Assembly: GCA_024402095.1 (NCBI GenBank)
Contig: JAKSJU010000007.1
Coordinates: 1 to 43,152, forward strand
Direction of reading: 5' to 3'
Length of the DNA: 43,152 nt
From: Bacteroidales bacterium
Lineage (GTDB): Bacteria; Bacteroidota; Bacteroidia; Bacteroidales; UBA932
This document shows positions 7,861 through 16,209 of this stretch, one piece after another; the stretch's first letter is position 1, and every line of letters starts with the position of its first letter. Both the position numbers and the translations under genes were made by a program. The notes under the pieces are model-generated. The model saw nothing but the letters and a program-made list of their open reading frames with translations. It did not search any database and was not told the origin of the DNA.

Positions 7861-7868
7861 TATTTTTG
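7861..7868 (+). promoter_or_regulatory. -7 box for the DUF3276/deaminase/phosphorylase operon
   Basis: TATTTTTG matches TAnnTTTG exactly. Its last base is the G of a GTG that could be read as an in-frame start at 7868, so that GTG cannot be the real start. The ATG at 7898 is at a normal distance. Confidence 0.65.
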
Positions 7869-7897
7869 TGAAAATTAATCCTATAAAAATTACAGCT

Positions 7898-8245
7898 ATG
7901 TACAGGGACGATTTCGATTTCAAGGACCGCAATGCCGAGGATGTATATTCAAAGCCGGTCAGGGCAGGCAAGCGTACATATTTCTTTGACGTAAAGTCTA
8001 CCAAGGGAGCCAATGATTTCTACATGACGATCACTGAAAGCAAGCGCAGACAGAACCCGGACGGAACATTCACTTATGACAAGCACAAGATCTTCCTGTA
8101 CAAAGAGGATTTTGAGAAGTTCCAGGAAGGATTCACAGATGCTGTCGAGTACATCAGACAGAATTGCTTCAACGGGGAGATTCCGCAGCGTCCGGCATCG
8201 GAGCAGGCGGAAGGAAAGTCAGATTTGGAATTTGAAGACCTTTAG
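7898..8245 (+). CDS. DUF3276 / PUR-family nucleic-acid-binding protein
   Basis: The product is 115 residues from ATG 7898. It matches the DUF3276 family, a bacterial version of the PUR-alpha repeat (relatives include Borrelia BpuR). Conserved features are VYSKPVRAGKRTYFFDVKST, DFYMTITESKRR and HKIFLYKEDFEKF, giving the beta-beta-beta-beta-alpha PUR unit. The C-terminus is acidic (DLEFEDL). Such proteins bind single-stranded DNA or RNA and may act as dimers. The frame extends upstream to a GTG, but that codon overlaps the -7 box. The TAG stop is followed after one codon by a deaminase ORF in the same reading frame, which is discussed in the findings. Confidence 0.88.
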   Translation: MYRDDFDFKDRNAEDVYSKPVRAGKRTYFFDVKSTKGANDFYMTITESKRRQNPDGTFTYDKHKIFLYKEDFEKFQEGFTDAVEYIRQNCFNGEIPQRPASEQAEGKSDLEFEDL

Positions 8246-8248
8246 GAT

Positions 8249-9523
8249 TTGGGAACTATAGTATTGAAAAATATCACGGTATCCGGACAGCAGAAGGATA
8301 TCTTGATTGACAAGGGCTTGATCAGGAAGATCGAGCCCGCTTCTTCATGTGAGAAATGGAACATCGCCGGCGATGTGGAGATTATGGAATGTAGCGGAAA
8401 AGCGGCTGTTCCGGGACTGATAAACATGCACACCCACACTTCGATGACACTTATGCGAGGCATCGGGGAGGATATGCTCTTCCACAACTGGCTTGACAAG
8501 ATATGGAAGATTGAGTCTAACATAGATGAAGAGTTCATCTACTGGGGGACAAAGGTTGCTTGTCTGGAAATGATCAAGACGGGAACCACTACTTTCAACG
8601 ACCAGTACTGGTTCCAGAACCAAAGCGCAAGGGCTGCATCAGAAGCCGGAATCAAGTCAGGCATATGCTACATCATATGCGACAGGAATGATCCGTCAAG
8701 TTTCTCCAGAATCAAGGACGAATGTCAGCAGGCGTATGAGGAATCAAGCGGATGGGCCCAGGAAGCACAGTTCCTGGTATGCTGCCACGCCATCTATTCC
8801 GTCAGCGAAGAGATGCTCAGATGGGGTATCGATTTCGCACGCAGGCACAATCTCAGGATGCACATCCACCTCAGCGAGACAGAAAAGGAAGTGTCAGACT
8901 GCAAGGAGCAGCACGGCGGCCTCTCCCCTGTCGAATACCTTGAAGAGATGGGATTTCTCGGTCCTGAAGTGATTGCCGCACACACACTTTGGCTGTCAGA
9001 CAAGGACGTGGAACTGCTCGGAAAACATAAGGTGACCTGCGTCCACAATATCAATTCCAACCTCAAGCTCGCCTCAGGATACAGATTCAGGTACAATGAG
9101 CTCAAAGAAGCCGGAGCTAATGTCTGCATAGGCACTGACGGTTGCGCTTCTTCAAACAACCTAGACCTTCTTGAGGCCATGAAGACCTCTGCGATTGTCC
9201 AGAAAGCATGGCGGCAGGACCCGAGCACATGGCCACTCAACGAGCTTTTCGACTGCGCCACAGTGAATGGTGCCAAGGCGCTCGGCCTGAATACCGGAAG
9301 AATTGAGGAAGGATGCTTTGCCGATATCTGCATCGTGGATACAGACAACAGTTTCTTCCTTTCTCCCGCTCCGTTCCTGGCAAATCTGGTATATTCAGCC
9401 CATTCCGACTGCATTGATTCCGTCATTTCCAACGGAAAATTTGTCATGAGACACCGTGAAATAGAAGGAGAGAAAGAAATCCTTCGCGAAGCAAGAAAGG
9501 TAATCGCACAACTGAAATACTGA
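8249..9523 (+). CDS. Amidohydrolase, MTA/SAH (adenosine-type) deaminase
   Basis: The product is about 424 residues, the normal length for the MtaD/SsnA-like amidohydrolases that deaminate S-adenosylhomocysteine, 5'-methylthioadenosine or adenosine. Metal ligands are visible: His61 and His63 in MHTHTSM, His207 in MHIHLSE, the AAHTLWLSDKD histidine near 245, and Asp297 in GTDGCASSN. Glu210 is the likely proton shuttle. There is no ATG near the N-terminus: the first usable codon is TTG at 8249, one codon after the TAG of the DUF3276 gene and in its frame. Translation may start at TTG by coupling. A purine nucleoside phosphorylase follows after 1 bp, which supports a nucleoside substrate. The exact substrate is not determined by sequence alone. 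Confidence 0.88.
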   Translation: MGTIVLKNITVSGQQKDILIDKGLIRKIEPASSCEKWNIAGDVEIMECSGKAAVPGLINMHTHTSMTLMRGIGEDMLFHNWLDKIWKIESNIDEEFIYWGTKVACLEMIKTGTTTFNDQYWFQNQSARAASEAGIKSGICYIICDRNDPSSFSRIKDECQQAYEESSGWAQEAQFLVCCHAIYSVSEEMLRWGIDFARRHNLRMHIHLSETEKEVSDCKEQHGGLSPVEYLEEMGFLGPEVIAAHTLWLSDKDVELLGKHKVTCVHNINSNLKLASGYRFRYNELKEAGANVCIGTDGCASSNNLDLLEAMKTSAIVQKAWRQDPSTWPLNELFDCATVNGAKALGLNTGRIEEGCFADICIVDTDNSFFLSPAPFLANLVYSAHSDCIDSVISNGKFVMRHREIEGEKEILREARKVIAQLKY

Positions 9524-9524
9524 T

Positions 9525-10352
9525 ATGGAGGAACTGTCACACAAGATACACTCGGCCGCTGAATATGTAGAAAGCAGACTCGAAGGCAGAAAGCCTTATG
9601 CGGGTATCGTGCTTGGAAGCGGGCTGGGGAAACTGGCCGATATGATTTCAAACCGGATTGTGATACCGTACAAGGATATCCCCGGTTTCCCGATATCCAC
9701 TGCAATAGGCCATAAAGGCAATTTCATCTGCGGTGAATTGGGCGGAAAATGCGTCATTGCCATGCAGGGGCGCTTCCACAATTACGAAGGATACCAGACC
9801 AGTCTGGCCGCTATGCCGATAAGAGTGATGAAACTGCTCGGCATCGAATTCCTGTTCGTTTCAAACGCGGCAGGAGCAATCAACCAGAGCTACAAAGTCG
9901 GTGACCTTGTAATAATCAAAGACCATATCAATCTGCTCCAGAACCCTCTGATAGGACAGAATCTGGATGAATTCGGGCCGCGTTTTCCGGATATGACCTG
10001 TGCCTATGACATCGAACTTCAGGATCTGGCATGCAGAATCGGAAGAGAGATGGGTCTAAACTTCAACAAAGGAGTATATCTGGGGAACCCGGGACCTTCA
10101 TACGAGACACCGGCAGAAGTAAGATTTTACAAAATCATCGGCGCCGACATAGTCGGAATGTCCACAATCCCGGAAGTGATCGTTGCACGCCACTGCGGTA
10201 TCAGAGTATTCGGCATGTCGGTAATCACCAATGTATCGAACACTGACAACACAGCTAAGATATTGAATGATGGCGACGATGTCATCAAACAAGCTGACAT
10301 GGCCGCCACCAGAATGACTGAACTGTTCAGCAGGATTATCTCCGCTATTTAG
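9525..10352 (+). CDS. punA: Purine nucleoside phosphorylase (trimeric type)
   Basis: It cleaves purine nucleosides with phosphate to free base and ribose-1-phosphate. The product is 275 residues. Family landmarks are [10 protein letters not shown] (phosphate loop), [22 protein letters not shown], then [16 protein letters not shown] and [20 protein letters not shown], which is nearly identical to mammalian PNP. The base-site Asn is present in [12 protein letters not shown], the residue associated with 6-oxopurines (inosine, guanosine). The gene follows the deaminase after 1 bp, so the two should be co-translated. The 3' end overlaps the convergent rny gene by 8 bp. Confidence in family is high; preference among nucleosides is inferred. 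Confidence 0.95.
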   Translation: MEELSHKIHSAAEYVESRLEGRKPYAGIVLGSGLGKLADMISNRIVIPYKDIPGFPISTAIGHKGNFICGELGGKCVIAMQGRFHNYEGYQTSLAAMPIRVMKLLGIEFLFVSNAAGAINQSYKVGDLVIIKDHINLLQNPLIGQNLDEFGPRFPDMTCAYDIELQDLACRIGREMGLNFNKGVYLGNPGPSYETPAEVRFYKIIGADIVGMSTIPEVIVARHCGIRVFGMSVITNVSNTDNTAKILNDGDDVIKQADMAATRMTELFSRIISAI

Positions 10353-11880
10353 CTATCGCTACAGAGCGGGTTTCCCTGATCACAGTTACCTTTACCTGTC
10401 CAGGATAAGTCATCTCGTCCTGGATTTTTTGTGCTATGTCAGTTGAGAGCCTTGCAGCCTGATCGTCAGTAACCTCGTCTGATCCGACAATGACTCTAAG
10501 CTCACGGCCGGCCTGGATAGCATAGGACTTGGTGACTCCAGGATAAGAAGCAGCAAGGTCTTCCATACCCTTAAGCCTCTTGATATAGCTTTCGATGACT
10601 TCGCGACGTGCTCCAGGGCGTGCTCCGGAAATGGCATCTGCTACGAGCACGAGAGGAGAGATGATTGAGGTCATTTCCATTTCCTCGTGGTGAGATCCGA
10701 TGGCATTGACAATCTCAGGACGCTCCTTGTACTGCTCTGCAAGTTTGGCACCGAGAAGTGCGTGTGGAAGCTCCGGCTCTTCTTCTGATACTTTACCGAT
10801 ATCATGAAGGAGTCCGGCTCTCTTCGCAGTCTTAGGGTTCAGTCCGAGTTCGGATGCCATGATAGCAGAAATATTGGCGACTTCGCGTGAATGCTGAAGA
10901 AGATTCTGGCCGTATGAACTTCTGTACTTCATACGTCCGATAAGCTTCACCAGTTCAAGACTCAACCCATGGATACCAAGGTCTATACAGGTACGCTTAC
11001 CAGTCTCAAGTATTTCATCTTCAAGCTGTTTGCTTACTTTAGCAACGACCTCTTCGATACGTGCCGGGTGTATGCGTCCGTCAAGTACAAGCTGATGAAG
11101 CGAAAGTCTGGCAATCTCGCGGCGAACAGGGTCGAAAGCTGAAAGAAGGATTGCGTCCGGTGTATCGTCAACGACAATCTCAACTCCGGTTGCAGCCTCC
11201 AGAGCACGGATATTACGTCCTTCACGACCGATAATGCGTCCCTTGATCTCGTCATTCTCGATAGGGAAAGTTGAGACGGCATTTTCGATTGCGGTTTCAG
11301 TAGCCGTGCGCTGGATAGTATTGATGACTATCCTCTTTGCCTCCTTAGCGGCGTTCAGCCTGGCTTCATCCATTGTGTCATTGATATAAGCCTGAGCCTC
11401 TGTACGGGCCTGAGCCTTCATATTCTCTACAAGCATGGACTTGGCATCCTCTGCGCTCATGCCGGCAATGGTCTCGAGCTGTTTGTTGACCTGCGCTGTA
11501 AGTTTTGCCAGTTCCTCTTCCTTAACTTTATAAGCCTCTTTCTGGGCATTGACCTGTCCTTTTTCGGAGTCAAGCTGATGCTGCTGCCTGCCAAGTTCGG
11601 AAGCCTGCTGGTTCAACTGGTTCTCACGGTTCTTTATATTATTCTCACGATCCCTGAGTTCATTGTTTCTGGCATTGACTTTCTCCTCGTGTTCGCTTTT
11701 AAGCTGATAGAACTTTTCCTTGGCCTGAAGAATCTTCTCCTGCTTGATCTTTTCGGCTTCAAGTTTGGCTTGCTCAATAATGGCATCGGCACGGCCCTTG
11801 GAAACGGACCTATTGACCAATATGTAAATTACCAGGGCGATTATTGCGCCCAAAACGGCAGCGATAATATAAAACAACAT
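10345..11880 (-). CDS. rny: Ribonuclease Y
   Basis: RNase Y is a membrane-anchored endoribonuclease that starts mRNA decay. The 511-residue product has an N-terminal membrane helix (residues 3-24, [20 protein letters not shown]), a long charged coiled coil (about 30-190), a KH domain with [17 protein letters not shown] near 212-228, and an HD domain with LLHDIGKV as the catalytic His-Asp pair. The C-terminal [17 protein letters not shown] is typical. It lies downstream of zapA and the 6S RNA candidate, and the terminator at 11904-11936 separates it from them. No consensus -7 box was found immediately upstream on this strand. Confidence 0.96.
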   Translation of the reverse strand: MLFYIIAAVLGAIIALVIYILVNRSVSKGRADAIIEQAKLEAEKIKQEKILQAKEKFYQLKSEHEEKVNARNNELRDRENNIKNRENQLNQQASELGRQQHQLDSEKGQVNAQKEAYKVKEEELAKLTAQVNKQLETIAGMSAEDAKSMLVENMKAQARTEAQAYINDTMDEARLNAAKEAKRIVINTIQRTATETAIENAVSTFPIENDEIKGRIIGREGRNIRALEAATGVEIVVDDTPDAILLSAFDPVRREIARLSLHQLVLDGRIHPARIEEVVAKVSKQLEDEILETGKRTCIDLGIHGLSLELVKLIGRMKYRSSYGQNLLQHSREVANISAIMASELGLNPKTAKRAGLLHDIGKVSEEEPELPHALLGAKLAEQYKERPEIVNAIGSHHEEMEMTSIISPLVLVADAISGARPGARREVIESYIKRLKGMEDLAASYPGVTKSYAIQAGRELRVIVGSDEVTDDQAARLSTDIAQKIQDEMTYPGQVKVTVIRETRSVAIAK

Positions 11881-11903
11881 ATTATATATTTGTTAAAAAT
11901 GTC

Positions 11904-11936
11904 AAAAAAGCGGCATCCGCAAAAGCAGATGCCGCT
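11904..11936 (-). terminator. Intrinsic terminator after the zapA/6S transcript
   Basis: A 9-bp stem pairs 11909-11917 with 11928-11936 around a GC-closed AAAA loop. On the minus strand it is followed by TTTTTGAC. It ends 24 bp before the rny start codon, so it separates rny from the upstream transcript. Confidence 0.85.
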
Positions 11937-12095
11937 ATAACAAAGCCGCCAGCCGAACTTTCAGAAAAGACTTCTGATAAGATTTGGGCTCCGTTGCATA
12001 TCTGGCTTCCGGTCAAAGCCGGCCTGTCATCCTTGCCTCGAGTGGACCCGGTTCCTTCGGAACTTGTTGTTTTCAGAAGATGGGCCTGACGGCTA
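11905..12095 (-). ncRNA. ssrS: Candidate 6S RNA (6S-Flavo-like)
   Basis: The gap between zapA and rny folds, read on the minus strand, into one long interrupted hairpin. The closing stem pairs 12088-12094 with 11944-11950 (one G-U), a second stem pairs 12073-12079 with 11971-11977, a small hairpin GTTCC/GGAAC lies at 12051-12063, a further stem pairs 12044-12049 with 11986-11992 (one bulge), and an apical hairpin covers 12004-12024. An open central bubble with a side hairpin is the 6S architecture, in which the RNA mimics an open promoter and binds RNA polymerase. The length of about 190 nt and position next to zapA match 6S genes known elsewhere. The ends and the call are inferred by hand folding. 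Confidence 0.6.
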
Positions 12096-12377
12096 CTTGT
12101 CTTTCAGATATTCATCAGTCTGGGCCTTGAACTCATCGACTTCCTGCACAAGTTTTGAGAACTTCCGCTCCGCCGTAAGTCTGGCCATGGTTTCATTCAA
12201 AGTGACAAAAGCAAGCTTGTCTGAAAGGGATCTGTCAGGAAACTTTTCATCATACTTGGCAAGCACCGAGTTGATCTCCTCGGCGGAAAGGCGCATAATT
12301 TGCTCCATTTCAGGGCTTTTAGCCTTGAGAGCATATTCTTTGCCCGCGATTTTAAGTGTAATGTTCTGTTCCGGCAT
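12093..12377 (-). CDS. zapA: Cell division protein ZapA
   Basis: ZapA is a small protein that stabilises FtsZ filaments at the division ring. The 94-residue product fits the family: an N-terminal beta segment (NITLKIAGKEYALKAKSPEME) and a long helix/coiled coil with AFVTLNETMARLTAERKFSK. It starts 2 bp after the coiled-coil protein upstream. Its stop codon falls within the 5' strand of the 6S closing stem, so the mRNA and the ncRNA share bases. The family is diverged, but length, N-terminal strand pattern and neighbours agree. Confidence 0.88.
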   Translation of the reverse strand: MPEQNITLKIAGKEYALKAKSPEMEQIMRLSAEEINSVLAKYDEKFPDRSLSDKLAFVTLNETMARLTAERKFSKLVQEVDEFKAQTDEYLKDK

Positions 12378-12379
12378 AA

Positions 12380-12655
12380 TCAGTCTTCAAGCAGTGATAT
12401 GCATTTGTCAATCTCATGAATAAGCTTGTCTATGCGCTCCTTCGCTACGGAATTGTCACCTTCCGAAGATGAAGTGAAAACGCTGGAAAGCTTCAGACTA
12501 TCTATCTGTTTGTTCAATTCTGCAATCTGCTCTTTACAGGCATTCAAAGACTCCTCCTTCTGAGAAAGCGAGGCTGCAAGCGACTCTGCACGCTGCTTCT
12601 CTTCCTCATACAGAGAGATAATCCTGGCGAAATTGTCTTTTATTCCTTCAATCAT
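12380..12655 (-). CDS. Small coiled-coil protein upstream of zapA
   Basis: The product is 91 residues and almost entirely heptad-like: residues 15-57 (LYEEEKQRAESLAASLSQKE and following) and 70-89 are predicted coiled coil, separated by a serine-rich linker (SSVFTSSSEGDNS). It has no signal peptide or membrane segment. It is the first gene of the zapA transcript, with a -7 box at 12681-12688. Its position and structure recall ZapB, the coiled-coil partner of ZapA, but no specific homology can be claimed. Treat it as a hypothetical protein with a possible cell-division role. Confidence 0.75.
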   Translation of the reverse strand: MIEGIKDNFARIISLYEEEKQRAESLAASLSQKEESLNACKEQIAELNKQIDSLKLSSVFTSSSEGDNSVAKERIDKLIHEIDKCISLLED

Positions 12656-12680
12656 ATCAAGCCTTCTTAACCTGTAAATG

Positions 12681-12688
12681 CAAATTTA
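12681..12688 (-). promoter_or_regulatory. -7 box for the coiled-coil/zapA/6S transcript
   Basis: On the minus strand TAAATTTG matches TAnnTTTG exactly and ends 25 bp before the ATG at 12655. Confidence 0.65.
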
Positions 12689-12698
12689 GCAAAAAATT

Positions 12699-13115
12699 TT
12701 ATTTTTTGTGCATACGTCTCCACATATCCGGGGACATTCCTGTTACTTCCGTGAATTGTTTCCTGAAATTCGACTTGTCAGTGATACCGACGTGCACGCC
12801 TATATGGGACAATGGGGTATCCGGCATGGACAGAAGCAGTTTCTTGGCAAGTTCGATTCTGAGATCCTTCCGCAATTTTCTGAAACCGCCTTTGTACTTT
12901 TCCTGAAAGAAACATATCAGGTGATCTTCGGATATGCCCACATCCCGCGAAAGTGAGTGGATATCGCTATCGGGAGAGCAATATCCCTTCCGGGCTATCC
13001 AATCGGCAAGCGCCAGGCGAATCTTCATGTTGATGTTAATTTGGAAATCATTACGATTGCTTGCGGGCTGTCTCATCTTATGAAACGGACCCAGGTGTTG
13101 AAACACTTTTGTCAT
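12699..13115 (-). CDS. AraC-family DNA-binding protein without sensor domain
   Basis: The product is 138 residues. Almost all of it is the AraC/XylS DNA-binding domain: the first HTH lies around SLSRDVGISEDHLICFFQEK, then KLRKDLRIELAKKLLLS links to the second HTH around LSHIGVHVGITDKSNFRKQF, and the family ending TGMSPDMWRR is present. There is no room for a ligand-binding or receiver domain; only about 30 residues precede the domain, so the start could also be a later Met such as MRQPAS or MKIRLALADW. It is transcribed divergently from ffh with 52 bp between the two starts. That gap contains a 7-bp palindrome that may be its operator. The target genes are unknown. Confidence 0.85.
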   Translation of the reverse strand: MTKVFQHLGPFHKMRQPASNRNDFQININMKIRLALADWIARKGYCSPDSDIHSLSRDVGISEDHLICFFQEKYKGGFRKLRKDLRIELAKKLLLSMPDTPLSHIGVHVGITDKSNFRKQFTEVTGMSPDMWRRMHKK

Positions 13116-13119
13116 AGAA

Positions 13120-13136
13120 TAGCTTATTTTAAGCTA
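13120..13136. promoter_or_regulatory. Palindrome between the AraC-type gene and ffh
   Basis: TAGCTTA and TAAGCTA form perfect 7-bp arms separated by TTT. The element begins 5 bp upstream of the AraC-type start codon and ends 16 bp before the ffh -7 box. It is a candidate regulator binding site; no function is shown. Confidence 0.4.
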
Positions 13137-13152
13137 AATCGCAATTTTTTGC

Positions 13153-13160
13153 TAAATTCG
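13153..13160 (+). promoter_or_regulatory. Possible -7 box for ffh
   Basis: TAAATTCG differs from TAnnTTTG at one base and ends 7 bp before the ffh ATG, which would give an almost leaderless mRNA. Confidence 0.45.
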
Positions 13161-13167
13161 CGCTGCT

Positions 13168-14490
13168 ATGTTTGAAAATTTATCCGAAAGACTTGAGCGC
13201 TCCTTCAAGATTTTGAAGGGCGAAGGGAAAATCACCGAAATAAATGTAGCGGAGACCGTCAAGGAAATCCGCAGATCGTTGTTGGACGCTGACGTGAGCT
13301 ACAAAGTCGCAAAGGATTTCTGCGACAAAGTCAAGCAGAAAGCAATCGGCCAGAATGTGCTTACGGCAGTAAAGCCGCAGCAGATGATGGTGAAGATTGT
13401 CCATGACGAACTTGCCGAGTTCATGGGCAGCGAGAATTCCGAAATCAATGTAAAAGGCTCGCCTGCCATCGTCCTCGTAGCCGGACTCAACGGATCCGGA
13501 AAGACGACTTTCAGTGCCAAGCTGGCCAACAGGCTACGCATGAAAAAGGGCATGAGAGTACTCCTGGCAGCCTGTGACACATTCAGGCCTGCAGCAACAG
13601 AGCAGCTGAAGACTTTGGGCAGCCAGATAAACATTCCTGTATATTCGGAAGACGGTGTAAAAGACCCTATCGTCATTGCCAAGAATGCCGTGGCCCAGGC
13701 AAAGAAAGACGGGACGGCCGTTGTAATCATAGATACAGCCGGACGTCTGGCAGTTGACAAGGAACTGATGGACGAGATATCCGAGCTCCACAAGGCACTT
13801 AATCCTACGGAGACCCTGTTCGTAGTGGATGCCATGACCGGTCAGGATGCAGTCGAAACGGCTAAAGCATTCAATGAGGCCGTTGACTTCGACGGAGTGG
13901 TGCTGACAAAGATGGATGGTGACACCAGAGGCGGTGCAGCGTTGTCTATCAAGGCCGTAACGGGAAAGCCTGTCAAATTCATCGGCTCAGGTGAAAAGAT
14001 GGATGCGATTGACGTATTCTATCCGAAGCGTATCGCCGACAGAATCCTTGGAATGGGTGACGTAGTCAGCCTGGTCGAGAAGGCGCAGGAGCAGTTCGAC
14101 GAGAAAGAAGCGCGGGAGTTGAAGAAGAAAGTGATCCGCAACCAGTTCACGCTGAATGATTTCTACACCCAGATACAGCAGGTCAAGAAGATGGGTAATG
14201 CAAAGGATCTGATGGGAATGCTCCCTGGTATGGATAAGGCTCTCAAGGATGTTGATATCCCTGATGACGCATTCAAGAGCACGGAAGCCATAATTCAGTC
14301 CATGACTCCGTACGAAAAAGACCATCCGGACGTCATCAACATGTCACGCAGGCGCAGGATTGCTGCAGGCAGCGGCACGAAGGTGGAAGACGTCAACAAA
14401 CTTCTGAAGCAGTTCGAAGGCAGCAGGAAGATGATGAAGATGGCCATGGACGGTTCCCTGGCCAACAAATTGAAGAATTTCAGAGGCTAG
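13168..14490 (+). CDS. ffh: Signal recognition particle protein Ffh
   Basis: Ffh binds 4.5S RNA and signal sequences and delivers ribosomes to FtsY at the membrane. The product is 440 residues, normal for the family. The NG domain shows the P-loop GLNGSGKTTFSAKL (about 109-122), DTFRPAATEQLK, the DTAGR motif, and TKMDGDTRGGAALS. The methionine-rich M domain follows with GNAKDLMGMLPGMDKAL and the RNA-binding RRRRIAAGSGT. The stop codon overlaps that of the convergent 5'-nucleotidase gene by 4 bp. A one-mismatch -7 box lies 7 bp upstream of the ATG. Confidence 0.97.
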   Translation: MFENLSERLERSFKILKGEGKITEINVAETVKEIRRSLLDADVSYKVAKDFCDKVKQKAIGQNVLTAVKPQQMMVKIVHDELAEFMGSENSEINVKGSPAIVLVAGLNGSGKTTFSAKLANRLRMKKGMRVLLAACDTFRPAATEQLKTLGSQINIPVYSEDGVKDPIVIAKNAVAQAKKDGTAVVIIDTAGRLAVDKELMDEISELHKALNPTETLFVVDAMTGQDAVETAKAFNEAVDFDGVVLTKMDGDTRGGAALSIKAVTGKPVKFIGSGEKMDAIDVFYPKRIADRILGMGDVVSLVEKAQEQFDEKEARELKKKVIRNQFTLNDFYTQIQQVKKMGNAKDLMGMLPGMDKALKDVDIPDDAFKSTEAIIQSMTPYEKDHPDVINMSRRRRIAAGSGTKVEDVNKLLKQFEGSRKMMKMAMDGSLANKLKNFRG

Positions 14491-16208
14491 AACAGCAGTC
14501 CGAAATCGGACCCGATCTTTTCCGTTGCACTCTCCGGAACAAAAGACCAGGCGCCAAGTACGGCGCTGTCGTTGAACTTGTCGGCGCATACAGGGCTTTC
14601 GGCCTTGAAATACCGATAAATCATTTCTCTGATTTCCGGATACTTGGCAACCGTACGCTCAGCAATCTCTTCATCACTCAAGCCGGCTCCTTGTGTAATG
14701 TGTCCGCCTCCTCCTGAGGCGCGGTATGAAGTCATCGCCACATTGTACGTAGAATCAAGTTCGAAAGTACTGCCGTCAGCAAGGCTCAGGATGCAGACTC
14801 TTTCGCCATAAGGCTTTGTCACATCCACTGTGTAATTGATACCTGCGCAGGAATCAAAATTGTACGTCCTCCCTGAAAATGACCATTTTGACTGACCGGT
14901 ACGTGCATCATCCTTATTTTCAATTTTCAGAATATGTTCTTCGCCGTTCTGTATCCACCCGTCATATGAATACTCAAGGACAGACTTTATCTCTGATCCC
15001 GTGAGGGCAAGCACAAACAGCTGGTTCTCATAAGGATATATGGTGAACATATCATTATAAAGGAGTGTGCCCGAATGAATTGTCCCGTTGTATGTAAGCG
15101 GGGCCGCAAAGGAAAGACTGGCCTCAGGAACGGATAGCTGGACAGTGTGAATTAGATTCATATAGTCGCACATGCCTTTGTATGCATCCCTTGTGTACAA
15201 ATCACGGTCAAGTGAGCCGACTTCCTGGAGAGTGAACGCCTTGACCTTCAGATACTCAGGATAAAAATAATCTCTCATCTGGCTGTCTGCAAGCTTCCTG
15301 TCAACCCTGACCAGGGATACGAAAGATTCTTTTGACAGCACTTTTCCCCCTTCCATGTTCAGACTGATTTCCGCATGGCCGAGATATGCGGACTTGCTGC
15401 CTGCATTTGACATTATGATACTGTCTGTCACTGCGGTATAAGGGCTGTGGTCATGGGCGCAAATAAGATAATCCACGCCTCTGAGAGAGCGGAAAAGGTC
15501 AAGACCCTGGTTCTCAAGCTGGCCGCCATCGCCATCCCCGGTCCCCGAATGTGCTGCAACTATCACCACATCTGGTTTCTCTTTCTTGGTTGCCCTGTCG
15601 ACAACATCCTGGGCGTACGGCAGCAAGGACTCGAACTCAAGACCGCTCCATACCTCCTCATCCAGCCATGCCGGGATGTTTGGATTGGTAAAACCAATAA
15701 CCAGCACTTTCAAACCGGCCTTCTTGAAGACCTTGTATTCAGCGAAATACGGCTTTCCCGTAGCTTGTTCTACTGCATTGGCCCCTAGGAAAGCGACACC
15801 GGCGGATTTGAGTTCACGGTTCAGTCTGTCGAACACGTCGTGTCCGGTTTCAATGTCATGATTCCCGACGCATACCACATCATATCCCATGTAATCAGCA
15901 ATCCTTGGGAAAAGATGAGGTTCCCCGACAGCTACATAATTATAATAGTATGGGGCATTGTCACCCTGGAGACAGTCTCCCCCGTCGATCAGAAGCACGT
16001 TGTCCTCGCCGAACTCATTCCGGATGCTGTCGACATAATGATAGACAGCAAAAATGTTGTTCCTGACATTTCCGTCGACATAGGTACTGTCAAACCATGC
16101 ACCGTGGGTATCATTGGTGGTGAGTACGTGAAGAGTATGAATACCATCCGAAGGGACACTGCAGGAAAGAGCCAGCAACGCCGTGATAAATAGAGAGAGA
16201 CGTTTCAT
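14487..16208 (-). CDS. 5'-nucleotidase / metallophosphatase lipoprotein
   Basis: The product is 573 residues. A lipoprotein signal ends at Cys16 (LLALSC). The N-terminal metallophosphoesterase domain has NDTHG (32-36), DGGD (75-78), GNHD (115-118), the AAHSGTGDGDGG loop and the metal site CAHDHSPY. The C-terminal 5'-nucleotidase substrate domain follows from about residue 330, with LTYNGTIHSGTLLYNDMF and the stacking-residue region YENQLFVLALTGSEIKSVLE. UshA-type enzymes hydrolyse nucleotides or UDP-sugars in the periplasm. Here the lipid anchor fixes it to a membrane. It follows a beta-barrel gene after 1 bp, so outer-membrane transport and periplasmic nucleotide cleavage may be linked. The substrate is inferred. 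Confidence 0.92.
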   Translation of the reverse strand: MKRLSLFITALLALSCSVPSDGIHTLHVLTTNDTHGAWFDSTYVDGNVRNNIFAVYHYVDSIRNEFGEDNVLLIDGGDCLQGDNAPYYYNYVAVGEPHLFPRIADYMGYDVVCVGNHDIETGHDVFDRLNRELKSAGVAFLGANAVEQATGKPYFAEYKVFKKAGLKVLVIGFTNPNIPAWLDEEVWSGLEFESLLPYAQDVVDRATKKEKPDVVIVAAHSGTGDGDGGQLENQGLDLFRSLRGVDYLICAHDHSPYTAVTDSIIMSNAGSKSAYLGHAEISLNMEGGKVLSKESFVSLVRVDRKLADSQMRDYFYPEYLKVKAFTLQEVGSLDRDLYTRDAYKGMCDYMNLIHTVQLSVPEASLSFAAPLTYNGTIHSGTLLYNDMFTIYPYENQLFVLALTGSEIKSVLEYSYDGWIQNGEEHILKIENKDDARTGQSKWSFSGRTYNFDSCAGINYTVDVTKPYGERVCILSLADGSTFELDSTYNVAMTSYRASGGGGHITQGAGLSDEEIAERTVAKYPEIREMIYRYFKAESPVCADKFNDSAVLGAWSFVPESATEKIGSDFGLLF

Positions 16209-16209
16209 A

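Noticed and set aside
7868-7870. GTG as an upstream start for the DUF3276 gene
   Set aside because: Its first base is the last base of the -7 box, so it would not be transcribed; ATG 7898 is preferred.
8794-9705. 303-residue open frame on the minus strand opposite the deaminase gene
   Set aside because: It is antisense to a clear enzyme gene, has no family motif, and has no promoter-like start.
11885-11892. Plus-strand TATATTTG resembling a -7 box upstream of the 6S candidate on the opposite strand
   Set aside because: It would transcribe against rny's leader and the 6S RNA, and no plus-strand gene lies downstream; probably chance in AT-rich sequence.
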